Shown: positions 46,094-54,350, counted from the first letter of the stretch. The stretch is DNA of 64,000 bases from Flavivirga eckloniae (GCF_002886045.1 NZ_CP025791.1:248001-312000); one strand, 5' to 3'. The notes: generated from the letters alone by a model not told the origin. Made by a program: numbers and translations.

Positions 46094-48400
46094 ATGAAAA
46101 CTACTATTTTAAAACTAAGCGGTGCATTGGTGCTTTACTTGTGTACAGCTATTCAAACAAATGCCCAAGACATTGTTGGTTCTTGGAAAGGAAAATTATC
46201 TGTTCAAGGCACAGAAGTCCCGCTACTATTTGATATTAAAACTGACGAAAACGGCTATACATCAACCATGGATAGTCCTTCTCAAGGTGCTACAGGCATC
46301 CCCATGGACAAAACACTTTATGAAAATGGTACGCTTACAATAAAGTATAATCAAGCAGGTATAAAATATGTTGCAACTTTAAAAGAAAATGCCTTATCAG
46401 GTACATTTTACCAAGGTGGTGGTGAGTTCCCGCTTACGCTATCGAAAACGGTAAAAACACTTCCCGGTAACACGGCTTTACCAACTTCTGACGAAGACTT
46501 GGAAAAATTAGCCAATTGGAATCCTACAAATTATAAATATTCTGTTGAAGATTATTTTGCAAGACCAAAAGCCAGATCTTTTAGTTTTTCGCCTAATGGC
46601 ACCTATTTATCATATCGCGAAAAAGACGAAAATGCCAAAAATCATGTATATGTAAAAAATCTAGAAACAAATAAAGTTACGAAAGTTATTGAAGAAAAAG
46701 ACGAGCTTATTCGTGGTTTTGGTTGGGCTAATGAAGAACGACTTGTATATGTTATGGATAAAGGTGGTAACGAAGATTATCATTTATTTGCCGTTAACGT
46801 AGATGGCAGCAATTCCAAAGAGTTAACACCTTTCGAAGGTGTAAAAGTTAATATCCTGGAGATTCTTAAGGAGGATAAAGATCATATGATTATTTCTATG
46901 AATCAAAACAACCCTCAAATATTCGAGCCTTACAAAATCAATATTGAAACCGGTGCTTTAGAACAATTATATAAAAATGAAGATGCTGCGAATCCAATTA
47001 ATAGTTATGTATTTGATAAAGACGGTAAATTACGTGGGTTTGCTAAGCTACGTGATGGTGTACACATTGACCTGTATTACAATGTAGATGGTGAAAACTA
47101 TGAGTTAAAGAAACAATTAAACTGGAAAGACAACTTTAATATAGCTTCGTTCAATTATGCATCCGATAACCCTCATGATGCTTACGTAACATCTAATCTA
47201 GACAGTGATAAAACCCAGATTTATTTATACGACCTTAAGGAAGACAAAATCGTTAAAAAACTGTTTTCTAATGAGAATTACGATGTTTCTGGATTAGGGT
47301 TATCTAGAAATAGAGGTTACGAATTAGACTATTTTCATTATGAAGGTGAAAAAAGACATATTGTTCCAGTAAGTGACTATTATAAAAAGTTACATGATAA
47401 AATAGTTACTAAGTTTTCAGGCTATAATTATACCATAGCAGATGCAACAGACGATGAGAGTAAATATTTAATTTTTTTACAAAGCGATAAGTTATACGGT
47501 ACCTATTATTCCTATGATGCCAAAACAGAGGTATTTAAATTGCTTTATAATCTCATGCCAAACCTCATTGAAAAAGATATGGCAGAAATGCGCCCTATAA
47601 CTTTTACAAGTAGAGATGGTAAAACAATTCATGGTTATATTACACTCCCTAAAGAAGCTCTTAATGGAAAAAAGGTTCCGGTTGTTGTAAACCCACATGG
47701 AGGTCCGCAAGGTATACGAGACTCTTGGGGCTTTAACCCAGAAGCGCAACTATTTGCAAGTCGCGGTTACGCCACATTACAGGTAAACTTTAGAATTTCG
47801 GGAGGTTACGGAAAGGAATTTTTAGAATCTGGCTTTAAGCAAATTGGTAGAAAAGCCATGGACGATGTTGAAGATGGTTTGCAATATGTGGTAGATCAAG
47901 GCTGGGTAGATAAAGACAATGCAGCCATTTATGGGGGCAGTCACGGTGGATATGCTGTACTTCGTGGCTTAACAAAAACACCAGATTTATACGCATGCGG
48001 GGTGGATTATGTTGGTGTTTCTAATCTATTCTCTTTTATGAAAACCATTCCACCATACTGGAAACCATATTTAAAAATTATCAAGGAAATTTGGTATGAC
48101 GAAGATGTTGCAGAAGAAAAAGTCATTATGGAAGAAGTGTCTCCAGTATTTCAGATAGACAAAATTAAAAAGCCTCTATTCGTAGTTCAAGGCGCTAACG
48201 ACCCAAGGGTTAATATAGATGAGTCCGACCAAATTGTAAGTGCCTTACGGGCTAAAGGTTTCGATGTACCTTATATGGTTAAATACGATGAAGGTCACGG
48301 ATTTGGTAAAGAAGAAAACAGAATTGCCCTTTATAAGTCTATGATGGGCTTTTATGCCAAACACTTAAAAAAGGAAATTACGCAACCATTGAAAGATTAA
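46094..48400 (+). CDS. S9-family prolyl oligopeptidase/dipeptidyl peptidase
   Basis: The 768-residue protein has a signal peptide (MKTTILKLSGALVLYLCTAIQTNAQ), a small N-terminal beta domain (~25-120), a beta-propeller region (~135-480) and an alpha/beta hydrolase domain (~510-768). The catalytic triad is visible: Ser about 616 in YGGSHGGYA, Asp about 703 in GANDPRVN and His about 735 in DEGHGFG. S9 peptidases of this type cleave short peptides in the periplasm. The N-terminal beta domain (SWKGKLSVQGTEVPLLFDIKTDENGY) is an addition not in plain S9 enzymes. A REP palindrome follows the stop. Confidence 0.93.
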   Translation: MKTTILKLSGALVLYLCTAIQTNAQDIVGSWKGKLSVQGTEVPLLFDIKTDENGYTSTMDSPSQGATGIPMDKTLYENGTLTIKYNQAGIKYVATLKENALSGTFYQGGGEFPLTLSKTVKTLPGNTALPTSDEDLEKLANWNPTNYKYSVEDYFARPKARSFSFSPNGTYLSYREKDENAKNHVYVKNLETNKVTKVIEEKDELIRGFGWANEERLVYVMDKGGNEDYHLFAVNVDGSNSKELTPFEGVKVNILEILKEDKDHMIISMNQNNPQIFEPYKINIETGALEQLYKNEDAANPINSYVFDKDGKLRGFAKLRDGVHIDLYYNVDGENYELKKQLNWKDNFNIASFNYASDNPHDAYVTSNLDSDKTQIYLYDLKEDKIVKKLFSNENYDVSGLGLSRNRGYELDYFHYEGEKRHIVPVSDYYKKLHDKIVTKFSGYNYTIADATDDESKYLIFLQSDKLYGTYYSYDAKTEVFKLLYNLMPNLIEKDMAEMRPITFTSRDGKTIHGYITLPKEALNGKKVPVVVNPHGGPQGIRDSWGFNPEAQLFASRGYATLQVNFRISGGYGKEFLESGFKQIGRKAMDDVEDGLQYVVDQGWVDKDNAAIYGGSHGGYAVLRGLTKTPDLYACGVDYVGVSNLFSFMKTIPPYWKPYLKIIKEIWYDEDVAEEKVIMEEVSPVFQIDKIKKPLFVVQGANDPRVNIDESDQIVSALRAKGFDVPYMVKYDEGHGFGKEENRIALYKSMMGFYAKHLKKEITQPLKD

Positions 48401-48410
48401 ATAATATAGT

Positions 48411-48500
48411 GTCATTGCGAAGGAGACACGACTGTGGCAATCTGTTTAATCAAAACTAAAATTGAATAGATTACCACGTCGCTTCTCTCCTCGTAATGAC
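48411..48500. repeat. REP-like palindromic element
   Basis: A 90-bp imperfect inverted repeat has ends GTCATTGCGA and TCGTAATGAC with matching internal GGAGA/TCTCC and further arms around a GATT loop region. Elements beginning GTCATTGCGAGGAG are frequent intergenic palindromes in Bacteroidota genomes. It follows the S9 gene directly and can serve as its 3' structure. It differs from the REP sequences at 62.2 kb. Confidence 0.6.
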
Positions 48501-48592
48501 ATCGTATTTTACCTTTACTATTTCCTTTTTATTCACAACCAAATCTAAAAACTAATTTATACATTTACGTTTTATAATTAGTTACCTAGAAT

Positions 48593-49606
48593 ATGCAAAT
48601 CAACGATAAATCCGGAACGACAAGTTACCAAGCATCAAACCAGAGATACGATACCATGACGTATAATAGATCAGGAAAAAGCGGTGTGCTTTTACCTGCT
48701 ATCTCATTGGGACTGTGGCATAATTTTGGGTTTGTCGATAATATCCAAAATGGAAGGGATATTATTAGATGCGCATTCGATCTGGGTATCACACATTTAG
48801 ATTTAGCGAATAATTACGGCCCTCCATATGGATCTGCCGAAGAAAACTTTGGTACCATCCTTAAAAAGGATTTTAAATCGTATAGGGATGAATTATTTAT
48901 AGCCACAAAAGCGGGTTACGATATGTGGCCGGGACCATATGGTAACTTAGGCTCAAGAAAGTATTTAATATCTAGTCTAGACCAAAGTTTAAAGCGTATG
49001 GGCTTAGATTATGTGGATATTTTTTATCACCATAGACCAGACCCCGAAACACCATTGGATGAAACCATGGGAGCGCTGGCAGACATTGTACGACAAGGTA
49101 AGGCATTATATGTTGGTATTTCGAATTACCAACCTGAAGACACTCAAAAAGCTGCCGAGATTCTTAAAAACTTAAATGTTCCTTTTATTTTACACCAAGC
49201 GAGATATTCTATGTTTGATCGTTGGGTTGAAAATGGACTTTTAACCACTTTAGAGCAAAACGGTGTGGGCTGTATTGCATTTTCACCATTGGCTCAAGGG
49301 ATGTTGACTGATAAGTATTTAAAAGGCATTCCAGAAGGTTCCAGGGCAGCAAAAAACCTTACTTATTTAGATGAAAATACCGTAACTAGTAATATTGAAA
49401 AAATTCAGCACTTAAATGCCATTGCCCAAGAACGTGGACAAAAACTGTCGCAAATGGCTATTGCCTGGATTTTACGCCAACCACAGGTGGCATCGGTTTT
49501 AATTGGAGCAAGCTCGCCTAATCAATTAAAAGAAAACGTAAAGGCTATTGATAATCTAAACTTTACTGAAGAGGAATTAGAGTTGATTGATAAGATTGTT
49601 ATTTAA
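48593..49606 (+). CDS. mgrA: L-glyceraldehyde 3-phosphate reductase (aldo/keto reductase, YghZ-type)
   Basis: The 337-residue protein matches E. coli YghZ/GPR along its whole length: YNRSGKSGVLLPAISLGLWHNFG, NNYGPPYGSAEENFG, TKAGYDMWPGPYGNLGSRKYLISSLDQSLKRMGLDYVDIFYHH, VGISNYQPEDTQ, GCIAFSPLAQG and the nucleotide-binding SVLIGASSPNQLKEN. The catalytic Tyr (NNYG) and Lys (TKAGYD) of aldo/keto reductases are kept. It reduces L-glyceraldehyde 3-phosphate and probably methylglyoxal with NADPH. The C-terminus is shorter than in E. coli. The N-terminal ~20 residues also align, so start 48593 is kept over ATG 48656. Confidence 0.93.
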   Translation: MQINDKSGTTSYQASNQRYDTMTYNRSGKSGVLLPAISLGLWHNFGFVDNIQNGRDIIRCAFDLGITHLDLANNYGPPYGSAEENFGTILKKDFKSYRDELFIATKAGYDMWPGPYGNLGSRKYLISSLDQSLKRMGLDYVDIFYHHRPDPETPLDETMGALADIVRQGKALYVGISNYQPEDTQKAAEILKNLNVPFILHQARYSMFDRWVENGLLTTLEQNGVGCIAFSPLAQGMLTDKYLKGIPEGSRAAKNLTYLDENTVTSNIEKIQHLNAIAQERGQKLSQMAIAWILRQPQVASVLIGASSPNQLKENVKAIDNLNFTEEELELIDKIVI

Positions 49607-49619
49607 TTTCCTTTTGGAA

Positions 49620-50348
49620 TTATTTTACAAACCTCTTAGTTACTACATTTCCAATGTTACTCTTAATTTGAAGAAAATAAACACCTTTAGATAGGTTTTC
49701 AATATTGATCGGTTTAGATTTTACTTTTTGTTCTTTTGCAATTACTTTTCCACTAAGATCAAAAATTGTAAATTTCAAATTTTCTAAGTTGATTGTAGAC
49801 GAAATATTTAATTCTTCTTTTGCGGGAATTGGGTAAATTGAGAAATCTAAATTTGAAAATTCATTAGTCGATAACACAGCATTATTGAAAATAGCCTTAT
49901 TACCATTAGCATCTGTAATAATTAAAGTTTGTGAAGTCGTTGAAGTTTCTTCAATTATTTCATAACTATAAATATTACCATAGTTAAAAAAGTTATACCA
50001 TTTTATTTCAAAATCCGTTACCAACTGAGGTGAAACTATATTTGCATCAAATGTGCAGCCACCTAAAGTAATACCTTTGCTTATTATTGAAAAACTAGGG
50101 TTTTCTGAATCAAAATCTAGACTACATTCCATAGTGTCGCATACCCATGTATTAAAACCTTTCTTGTCATTGGCCAAAGTAGAAAAAGTGCCATCAATTA
50201 CTCTATTAGCACTGTTAATAGGAAAAGGATGTTCTTCACTATTAATAATCAAATTATGTAAATACCATGTACCGTCTTTGATTATGGGACTTTGTGAAAA
50301 ACTGCTATATGATACAATAAAAATAAAAAGAGGAATGATATACTTCAT
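49620..50348 (-). CDS. T9SS-secreted protein of unknown function
   Basis: The 242-residue protein has a signal peptide (MKYIIPLFIFIVSYSSFSQ), an N-terminal lipocalin-like beta region (~22-150; DGTWYLHNLIINSEEHPF, then IIEETSTTSQTLIITDANG), and a C-terminal T9SS sorting domain (~168-242; FSIYPIPAKEELNISSTIN, FDLSGKVI, LSKGVYFLQIKS, KRFVK). The middle part has two Cys in CDTMECSLDF plus one in GGCTF. The cargo function is unknown. A bundle of such secreted proteins occurs here. Confidence 0.82.
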   Translation of the reverse strand: MKYIIPLFIFIVSYSSFSQSPIIKDGTWYLHNLIINSEEHPFPINSANRVIDGTFSTLANDKKGFNTWVCDTMECSLDFDSENPSFSIISKGITLGGCTFDANIVSPQLVTDFEIKWYNFFNYGNIYSYEIIEETSTTSQTLIITDANGNKAIFNNAVLSTNEFSNLDFSIYPIPAKEELNISSTINLENLKFTIFDLSGKVIAKEQKVKSKPINIENLSKGVYFLQIKSNIGNVVTKRFVK

Positions 50349-50395
50349 GGAATATGATAAACTACAAATATAGAACCCCTAAGGTATCAAAAACA

Positions 50396-51070
50396 TTACT
50401 CTTTAACAACAATAATAGTAGCTTTAACATCAATAGAAAGTGCCCATAAATCTGAAGCTAAAATATTATTTTGGTCATCTATTATTCTAAAATGTGCTGT
50501 ATTAGGTAAGGTGTATCCCTCATGTAAAGCTAAAAAGTCTATTTTATTAAACCCTTCTTTTAAAGTCAATTTAAAACCACCAAATCCGCCTGATAATGAA
50601 ACACGATATTCAACAATTTCGTCATTTACTGAAACTCGAATTAAATCGCCATCAACTTGACCATAATCCCTGTATTGAACATAAACATATTTAGATTTTG
50701 TTTTAATATCTCCAAAATACAAATCTACCTTACTTCCTTTTGTACCTAGCCCCTGCTCTTCTTTAATAGCATTAACCTTTCTCTTTATTTGTTCTTCATA
50801 GAGTTCTCCCGGATTGCCAAACTCTTCTTGCGGAAACATGGAAAACTTCTTTTTTGGCATATTAAGATTCTTATATGTACGAGGTGTATTTATATTATTT
50901 ATACCTGTATTGTTATTAATGGGTTTGGATGGCAGTAAGGATTTAGAATCTAACGAGTCCTTATTACTTTTTATAGCAGGAATAGCTATAGATTTCTTTT
51001 TCGAATCAACCTGGGCATACGTTGATAACGAGAAAAGGAAAAGAATAAAAAATGAAATATAAAGTCTCAT
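50396..51070 (-). CDS. Secreted protein of unknown function
   Basis: The 224-residue protein has a signal peptide (MRLYISFFILFLFSLSTYAQ). A low-complexity Lys/Asn/Pro-rich region follows (~22-85), then a compact Ig-like beta-sandwich (~110-224; KVDLYFGDIKTKSKYVYVQYRDYG, RVSVNDEIVEYRVSLSGGFGGFKLTL, FRIIDDQNNILASDLWALS). It has no T9SS domain. I recognise no family. It is divergent from the small-peptide array, whose first ATG is 271 bp away. Confidence 0.6.
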   Translation of the reverse strand: MRLYISFFILFLFSLSTYAQVDSKKKSIAIPAIKSNKDSLDSKSLLPSKPINNNTGINNINTPRTYKNLNMPKKKFSMFPQEEFGNPGELYEEQIKRKVNAIKEEQGLGTKGSKVDLYFGDIKTKSKYVYVQYRDYGQVDGDLIRVSVNDEIVEYRVSLSGGFGGFKLTLKEGFNKIDFLALHEGYTLPNTAHFRIIDDQNNILASDLWALSIDVKATIIVVKE

Positions 51071-51341
51071 TTGTTTTACTTATTCATTGAGTTTATGGGC
51101 ATAATACGATCCAAAGATATTTTTTTATCTAAAAACATACTCACTCCGATGCAATTTTTTGTATTCATTTAACACAATAATCATTCCTAAAAGGCTTAAA
51201 AGGTCTAAAAAATGAGTTATTACTTACCAATACCCTACCAAAATAGTTAAAATATGTTAATTTATTACTTTGTTATACATAGTACTGTAACAATTTACAT
51301 TTATTGTCGTCTATCTAGTATAATCAAATTAAATAACTATT

Positions 51342-51428
51342 ATGAGAACTTTAAACAACAATCAAATAAGTGGAACTTTAACTGGTACTAAAAGTAACCA
51401 ATGGAATAAAAAAAGACGTTTTAGATAA
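51342..51428 (+). CDS. 28-residue basic peptide, copy 1 of a tandem array
   Basis: ATG 51342 to TAA 51428 encodes 28 residues beginning MRTLN and ending W-N-K-K-R-R-F-R. It is too short for standard gene calling. Copy 2 starts exactly 163 bp later. The two differ at 4 of 87 bases; three of the changes alter a residue. Copy 3 has much different DNA but the same pattern. Upstream sequence differs from that of copies 2 and 3. There is no signal peptide or Gly-Gly leader. It is not a family I recognise. Function may be a regulatory, membrane-active or transported peptide (inference). Confidence 0.6.
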   Translation: MRTLNNNQISGTLTGTKSNQWNKKRRFR

Positions 51429-51504
51429 TTGAAAATCAAAAATGACTTCAGGGATTTAGACTATGCTCAATCCCCACTAATCAATCAAAAATCAAACAGA
51501 AATT
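51429..51504. repeat. 76-bp spacer repeat of the peptide array, first copy
   Basis: This spacer and that at 51592-51667 differ at two bases only. Both carry GGGATT/AATCCC arms that can form a short hairpin around TAGACTATGCTC or the equivalent, followed by the leader CAATCAAAAATCAAACAG. The exact 163-bp period (87-bp ORF plus 76-bp spacer) marks a recent tandem duplication. Confidence 0.8.
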
Positions 51505-51591
51505 ATGAGAACATTAAACGACAATCAAATAAGTGGAACTTTAATTGGTACTAAAAGTAGCCAATGGAATAAAAAAAGACGTTTTAGATAA
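51505..51591 (+). CDS. 28-residue basic peptide, copy 2 of a tandem array
   Basis: ATG 51505 to TAA 51591 encodes a 28-residue peptide nearly identical to copy 1: N6D, T14I and N19S differ, and the rest of the protein is the same. The 76-bp spacer after it is 74/76 identical to the spacer after copy 1, showing that an ORF-plus-spacer unit was duplicated. The leader sequence CAATCAAAAATCAAACAG lies just before the ATG here and before copy 3, hinting at a common translation or control signal. Confidence 0.6.
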   Translation: MRTLNDNQISGTLIGTKSSQWNKKRRFR

Positions 51592-51667
51592 TTGAAAATC
51601 AAAAATGACTTCAGGGATTTCGACTATGCTCAATCCCCACTAATCAATCAAAAATCAAACAGAAATC
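51592..51667. repeat. 76-bp spacer repeat of the peptide array, second copy
   Basis: 74 of 76 bases match the first spacer. Differences are one base in the hairpin loop (TTTCGAC in place of TTTAGAC) and one base just before the ATG. The motif GACTATGCTCAATCCC resembles degraded intergenic repeats that occur widely in Flavobacteriia. Confidence 0.8.
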
Positions 51668-51754
51668 ATGAGAACATTAAACACTAATCAATTAACCAAT
51701 ACCCTACCCCATACAAAAAGCTACAACTGGAATAGTAAAAGACGTTACAGATAA
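51668..51754 (+). CDS. 28-residue basic peptide, copy 3 of a tandem array (diverged)
   Basis: ATG 51668 to TAA 51754 is again exactly 28 residues and 163 bp from copy 2. It shares 18 of 28 residues with copy 1, plus I/L, S/T and F/Y exchanges: MRTLN, NQ, TL, TKS, W-N and K-R-R-[FY]-R are fixed. Conserved Thr3, Thr12, Leu13, Thr16 and Ser18 use different codons from copy 1, so selection appears to act on the peptide. The last codons and stop are folded in a perfect hairpin (51738-51765). Confidence 0.58.
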   Translation: MRTLNTNQLTNTLPHTKSYNWNSKRRYR

Positions 51755-51765
51755 GTAACGTCTTT
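51738..51765 (+). terminator. Hairpin overlapping the end of peptide copy 3
   Basis: A perfect 11-bp stem (51738-51748 with 51755-51765, AAAGACGTTAC/GTAACGTCTTT) has the last codon and stop codon in its 6-nt loop. The poor downstream U-tract (AAGACAAAAAAA) makes simple termination uncertain. It could act as mRNA 3' stabiliser or attenuator ahead of the fourth small ORF. Confidence 0.45.
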
Positions 51766-51852
51766 AAGACAAAAAAATTCATCAATCAATCTATGCCGAA
51801 CTCGCCCGTACAGAACTTGTTTCAGCATTTCACTATCAAAAATCAATCAAAA

Positions 51853-51987
51853 ATGAAATCAACAGTCAAAATATCTAAATACATAAATACTATCACTCAA
51901 GAAAATTTACTGACCAATAGAATCGTACCAAATCTTAGCTATTCGTATGAAGATGACTGGAGACGGTTAAAACACTATGCTTACTAA
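51853..51987 (+). CDS. 44-residue peptide gene following the array
   Basis: ATG 51853 to TAA 51987 encodes 44 residues ending D-D-W-R-R-L-K-H-Y-A-Y. An in-frame ATG at 51793 would add 20 residues, but ATG 51853 is preceded by AATCAATCAAAA, the same leader seen before copies 2 and 3, so I prefer it. The C-terminal W followed by basic and aromatic residues echoes the 28-residue copies, though overall similarity is weak. It may be a diverged member of the same set. No family is recognised. Confidence 0.45.
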   Translation: MKSTVKISKYINTITQENLLTNRIVPNLSYSYEDDWRRLKHYAY

Positions 51988-52433
51988 ATTAACTTTATAA
52001 CCTTTTAATTTACAAGTTAATAAGGCTCTTCGCTTTAGCTTATCTTAAGTACTTCTATTAAGCTCAGCATCAACTAAAGTCGAAAGGCTTTAAATGACAA
52101 AATGAATTACTCTTATTTTATTCACTAATTATAGCCTAGATTAGCTAGTTTTCTTTTTATTATGTCTTTTAGAGACTCTTAAAAAACGAACAGTAGCAGC
52201 ATACTATAGCCTAACGAGATCAATTCGTATAACTTTTAGAAATACAAGTAGTTATAATTTTGTAAGGCTTACTGCTACACTCACATTTAAAGTATTTGAA
52301 AAACTAAGTTGTTCGAACAATTCATTAACCATTTTGAATAATTTACCCACTTTACTTCCTTGGTTTATTGACTAATTTTGATTGCCCCCACGACTAAAAG
52401 TCATTCAAAATTAACTTAAAGTAAAGCCCTTTT
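51988..52433. other. Intergenic region upstream of the ECF sigma gene
   Basis: This 446-bp non-coding region has no credible ORF. It contains a 12-bp perfect palindrome TTGTTCGAACAA at 52309-52320, distant arms GTAGCAG/CTGCTAC (near 52194 and 52270) and the 8-mer AATTCGTA at 52222-52229, which recurs at 53104-53111 before the FecR gene. These are candidate regulatory sites for the sigma/FecR locus. Confidence 0.4.
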
Positions 52434-53015
52434 ATGAAAAAAGACTTGTTTATTCTAAATAGTGATAGAGCTTTAGTGGAAAGTCTTAAAGAAGGAAAAA
52501 TAAAAGCATTTGAAAAGTTATTTAATAAATATAGTAAGAACCTATATGGTTTTGCTTTAGGATATTTAAAGTCTCCTGTAGAAGCAGAAGGTGTTGTGCA
52601 GGATGTCTTTTCAAAAGTTTGGGAAAAAAGAGCTGATTTAAAACCAGAACATAGTTTCAAATCTTACATTTTTACCATAGCATTAAACTTGATAAAAAAA
52701 ATATTTATTAAAAGAAATAAAATTCGAACCTATTTAAATTCAAAAGAAAAGGTCATTGATTTTGATCAATCCACTTTAAGTCAAATTGATTATAATTTTA
52801 TGATGAAACGAGTTATGGAATTGGTTTCTAAAATGCCGGATCGCAGGCGAGAAACATTTATAAAAAGCCGTTTTGATGGACTGTCTGTAAAAGAAATAGC
52901 TAAAGAAATGAATGTTAGCCCTAAAACTGTAGAAAACCAAATTACTTCTGCCCTAAGGTTTATCAAGCTCAATTGGGATTTTAACGAACCTCAAGAAAAA
53001 GCACAAATAGTATAG
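52434..53015 (+). CDS. ECF sigma factor (FecI-like, RpoE type)
   Basis: The 193-residue protein has sigma region 2 (~20-85; KAFEKLFNKYSKNLYGFALGYLKSPVEAEGVVQDVFSKVWEKR) and region 4 (~130-185; MPDRRRETFIKSRFDGLSVKEIAKEMNVSPKTVENQITSAL). It belongs to the Bacteroidota family-1 type that pairs with FecR and SusC(STN) proteins in trans-envelope signalling. It is followed by FecR 294 bp downstream, then SusC and SusD. It likely drives transcription of the downstream SusC/D genes when the receptor binds ligand. Confidence 0.94.
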   Translation: MKKDLFILNSDRALVESLKEGKIKAFEKLFNKYSKNLYGFALGYLKSPVEAEGVVQDVFSKVWEKRADLKPEHSFKSYIFTIALNLIKKIFIKRNKIRTYLNSKEKVIDFDQSTLSQIDYNFMMKRVMELVSKMPDRRRETFIKSRFDGLSVKEIAKEMNVSPKTVENQITSALRFIKLNWDFNEPQEKAQIV

Positions 53016-53309
53016 AGCTTATTAGTATCAAAAACTATTTACTTTAGTACATTTCACTTTAAACTTCTAAAAACATTTGGCTCGAATTATATGAATTCGT
53101 ACTAATTAAGTTTTACAATCTCTAGTCTTTTATATTTCGGTATTTCTCTTTACAAACTTTCAGCCTTAAAATGAGTGTCAGTCCTATTACCGTAAGGTCA
53201 ATGCGTCTTAATTAACATAATAAACTTATTTAGGTTAGTAGGGGAACTCTTTAGTTTAAGGATATTACCACCAAGCATTTTGTTTGCCCTCATAAATAAC
53301 ATTTTTTTG
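53016..53309. other. Non-coding gap between sigma and FecR genes
   Basis: This 294-bp gap is larger than usual between FecI and FecR. It contains the inverted repeat CGAATT/AATTCG (53093-53098 with 53104-53109) and may hold a separate promoter for FecR. Confidence 0.4.
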
Positions 53310-54350
53310 ATGAAACAAAACATTGATAGGAAAAGAATAAAAAACTATTTCTCTGGCAATTATGACCAAAAAGATAGTTTATATATAGAAAAATTGTTTT
53401 CAAATACAGAAGTAGAAGAAGAATTGAAAGCATTTCTTGAGCAAAATTGGAATGAATCTCATAACCAATATGATATACCAGACCACGACTTAGATCATAT
53501 ATTACTTAGACTTTATGAGGAAATAAATCAAAAAGAGCAAAGTAACTCACAAAAAAATATCTTCATTAAAGTATGGAAAGCTTATGCTCGCATAGCCGCT
53601 ATATTAATACTACCTATAGCATTTATGTGCATGATTTATTTTAATGTAGTACAAGAAGAATATACAAATGAAGATTCTTATGTAGAAGTTAGCGCGCCTT
53701 TAGGTTCTAGGGTTCAATTCACACTTCCAGATAGTAGTATGGGTTGGTTAAATAGTGGTTCTAAAATTAAATACCCGGCAAAGTTTGGTAAAACCAGAGA
53801 TGTTGAATTAACTGGTGAGGCTTGGTTTGATGTTAAAAAAAATGCGAGCAAACCTTTTAATGTATATGCCTCTAATGTTAACATCTCTGTTTTAGGAACG
53901 CAATTCAATGTTTCAGCCTATCAAAATGAAAAAGTAGATGTTGTTTTAGAAACTGGAAAAGTGAAGTTAAAACAGCTAAATACTAGTGAAGAGTTGGAAA
54001 TGGATCCACAAGATAGAGTTGTAATAAATACCGAAGATAATAGCGTAGATAAAACAAAACTAGAAGAAGCCTATAAGTATTCTAGTTGGAAAGAAGGTAA
54101 ACTTATTTTTAGAAACGACCCCATTAATGAAGTCGCAAAAAGATTAAGTAGGTGGTACAATGTATCGGTTGATATCGAGAATAAAAATGATAAAGATTTA
54201 CGGTTAAGAGCAACATTTGTAGATGAAGATATTGAAGAAGTGCTACGTTTATTAAAGATGAGCTTCCCTATTGATTATAAAATAGAATCGAGAGAGAAAG
54301 ACGAAAATAATCAATTCAGTAAACGTAAAATAGTAATTAAAGTTGAATGA
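53310..54350 (+). CDS. FecR-family anti-sigma factor
   Basis: I start at ATG 53310 (MKQNIDRKRI), since the upstream TTG at 53280 gives an ill-fitting extension. The ~346-residue product has a cytoplasmic N-terminus (~1-85), a membrane helix (~93-112), a FecR domain (~125-225; VEVSAPLGSRVQFTLPDSSMGWLNSGSKIKYPAKFG, GEAWFDVKKNASKPF) and a DUF4974 C-terminal domain (~265-346). It relays a signal from the STN domain of SusC to the sigma factor. It has the usual Bacteroidota order. Confidence 0.93.
   Translation: MKQNIDRKRIKNYFSGNYDQKDSLYIEKLFSNTEVEEELKAFLEQNWNESHNQYDIPDHDLDHILLRLYEEINQKEQSNSQKNIFIKVWKAYARIAAILILPIAFMCMIYFNVVQEEYTNEDSYVEVSAPLGSRVQFTLPDSSMGWLNSGSKIKYPAKFGKTRDVELTGEAWFDVKKNASKPFNVYASNVNISVLGTQFNVSAYQNEKVDVVLETGKVKLKQLNTSEELEMDPQDRVVINTEDNSVDKTKLEEAYKYSSWKEGKLIFRNDPINEVAKRLSRWYNVSVDIENKNDKDLRLRATFVDEDIEEVLRLLKMSFPIDYKIESREKDENNQFSKRKIVIKVE

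Noticed and set aside
51342-51754. Peptide array as a CRISPR array
   Set aside because: The repeat unit is 163 bp and coding, spacers are identical rather than unique, and there are no cas genes.
51793-51852. Upstream ATG extension of the 44-residue ORF
   Set aside because: The leader before ATG 51853 matches the leader of copies 2 and 3, so the shorter start is favoured.
51342-51987. Peptides as RiPP precursors (lanthipeptide, graspetide or Gly-Gly type)
   Set aside because: No Gly-Gly leader, no Cys, no repeated acidic/Thr core, and no modifying enzyme, protease or ABC exporter within the window.
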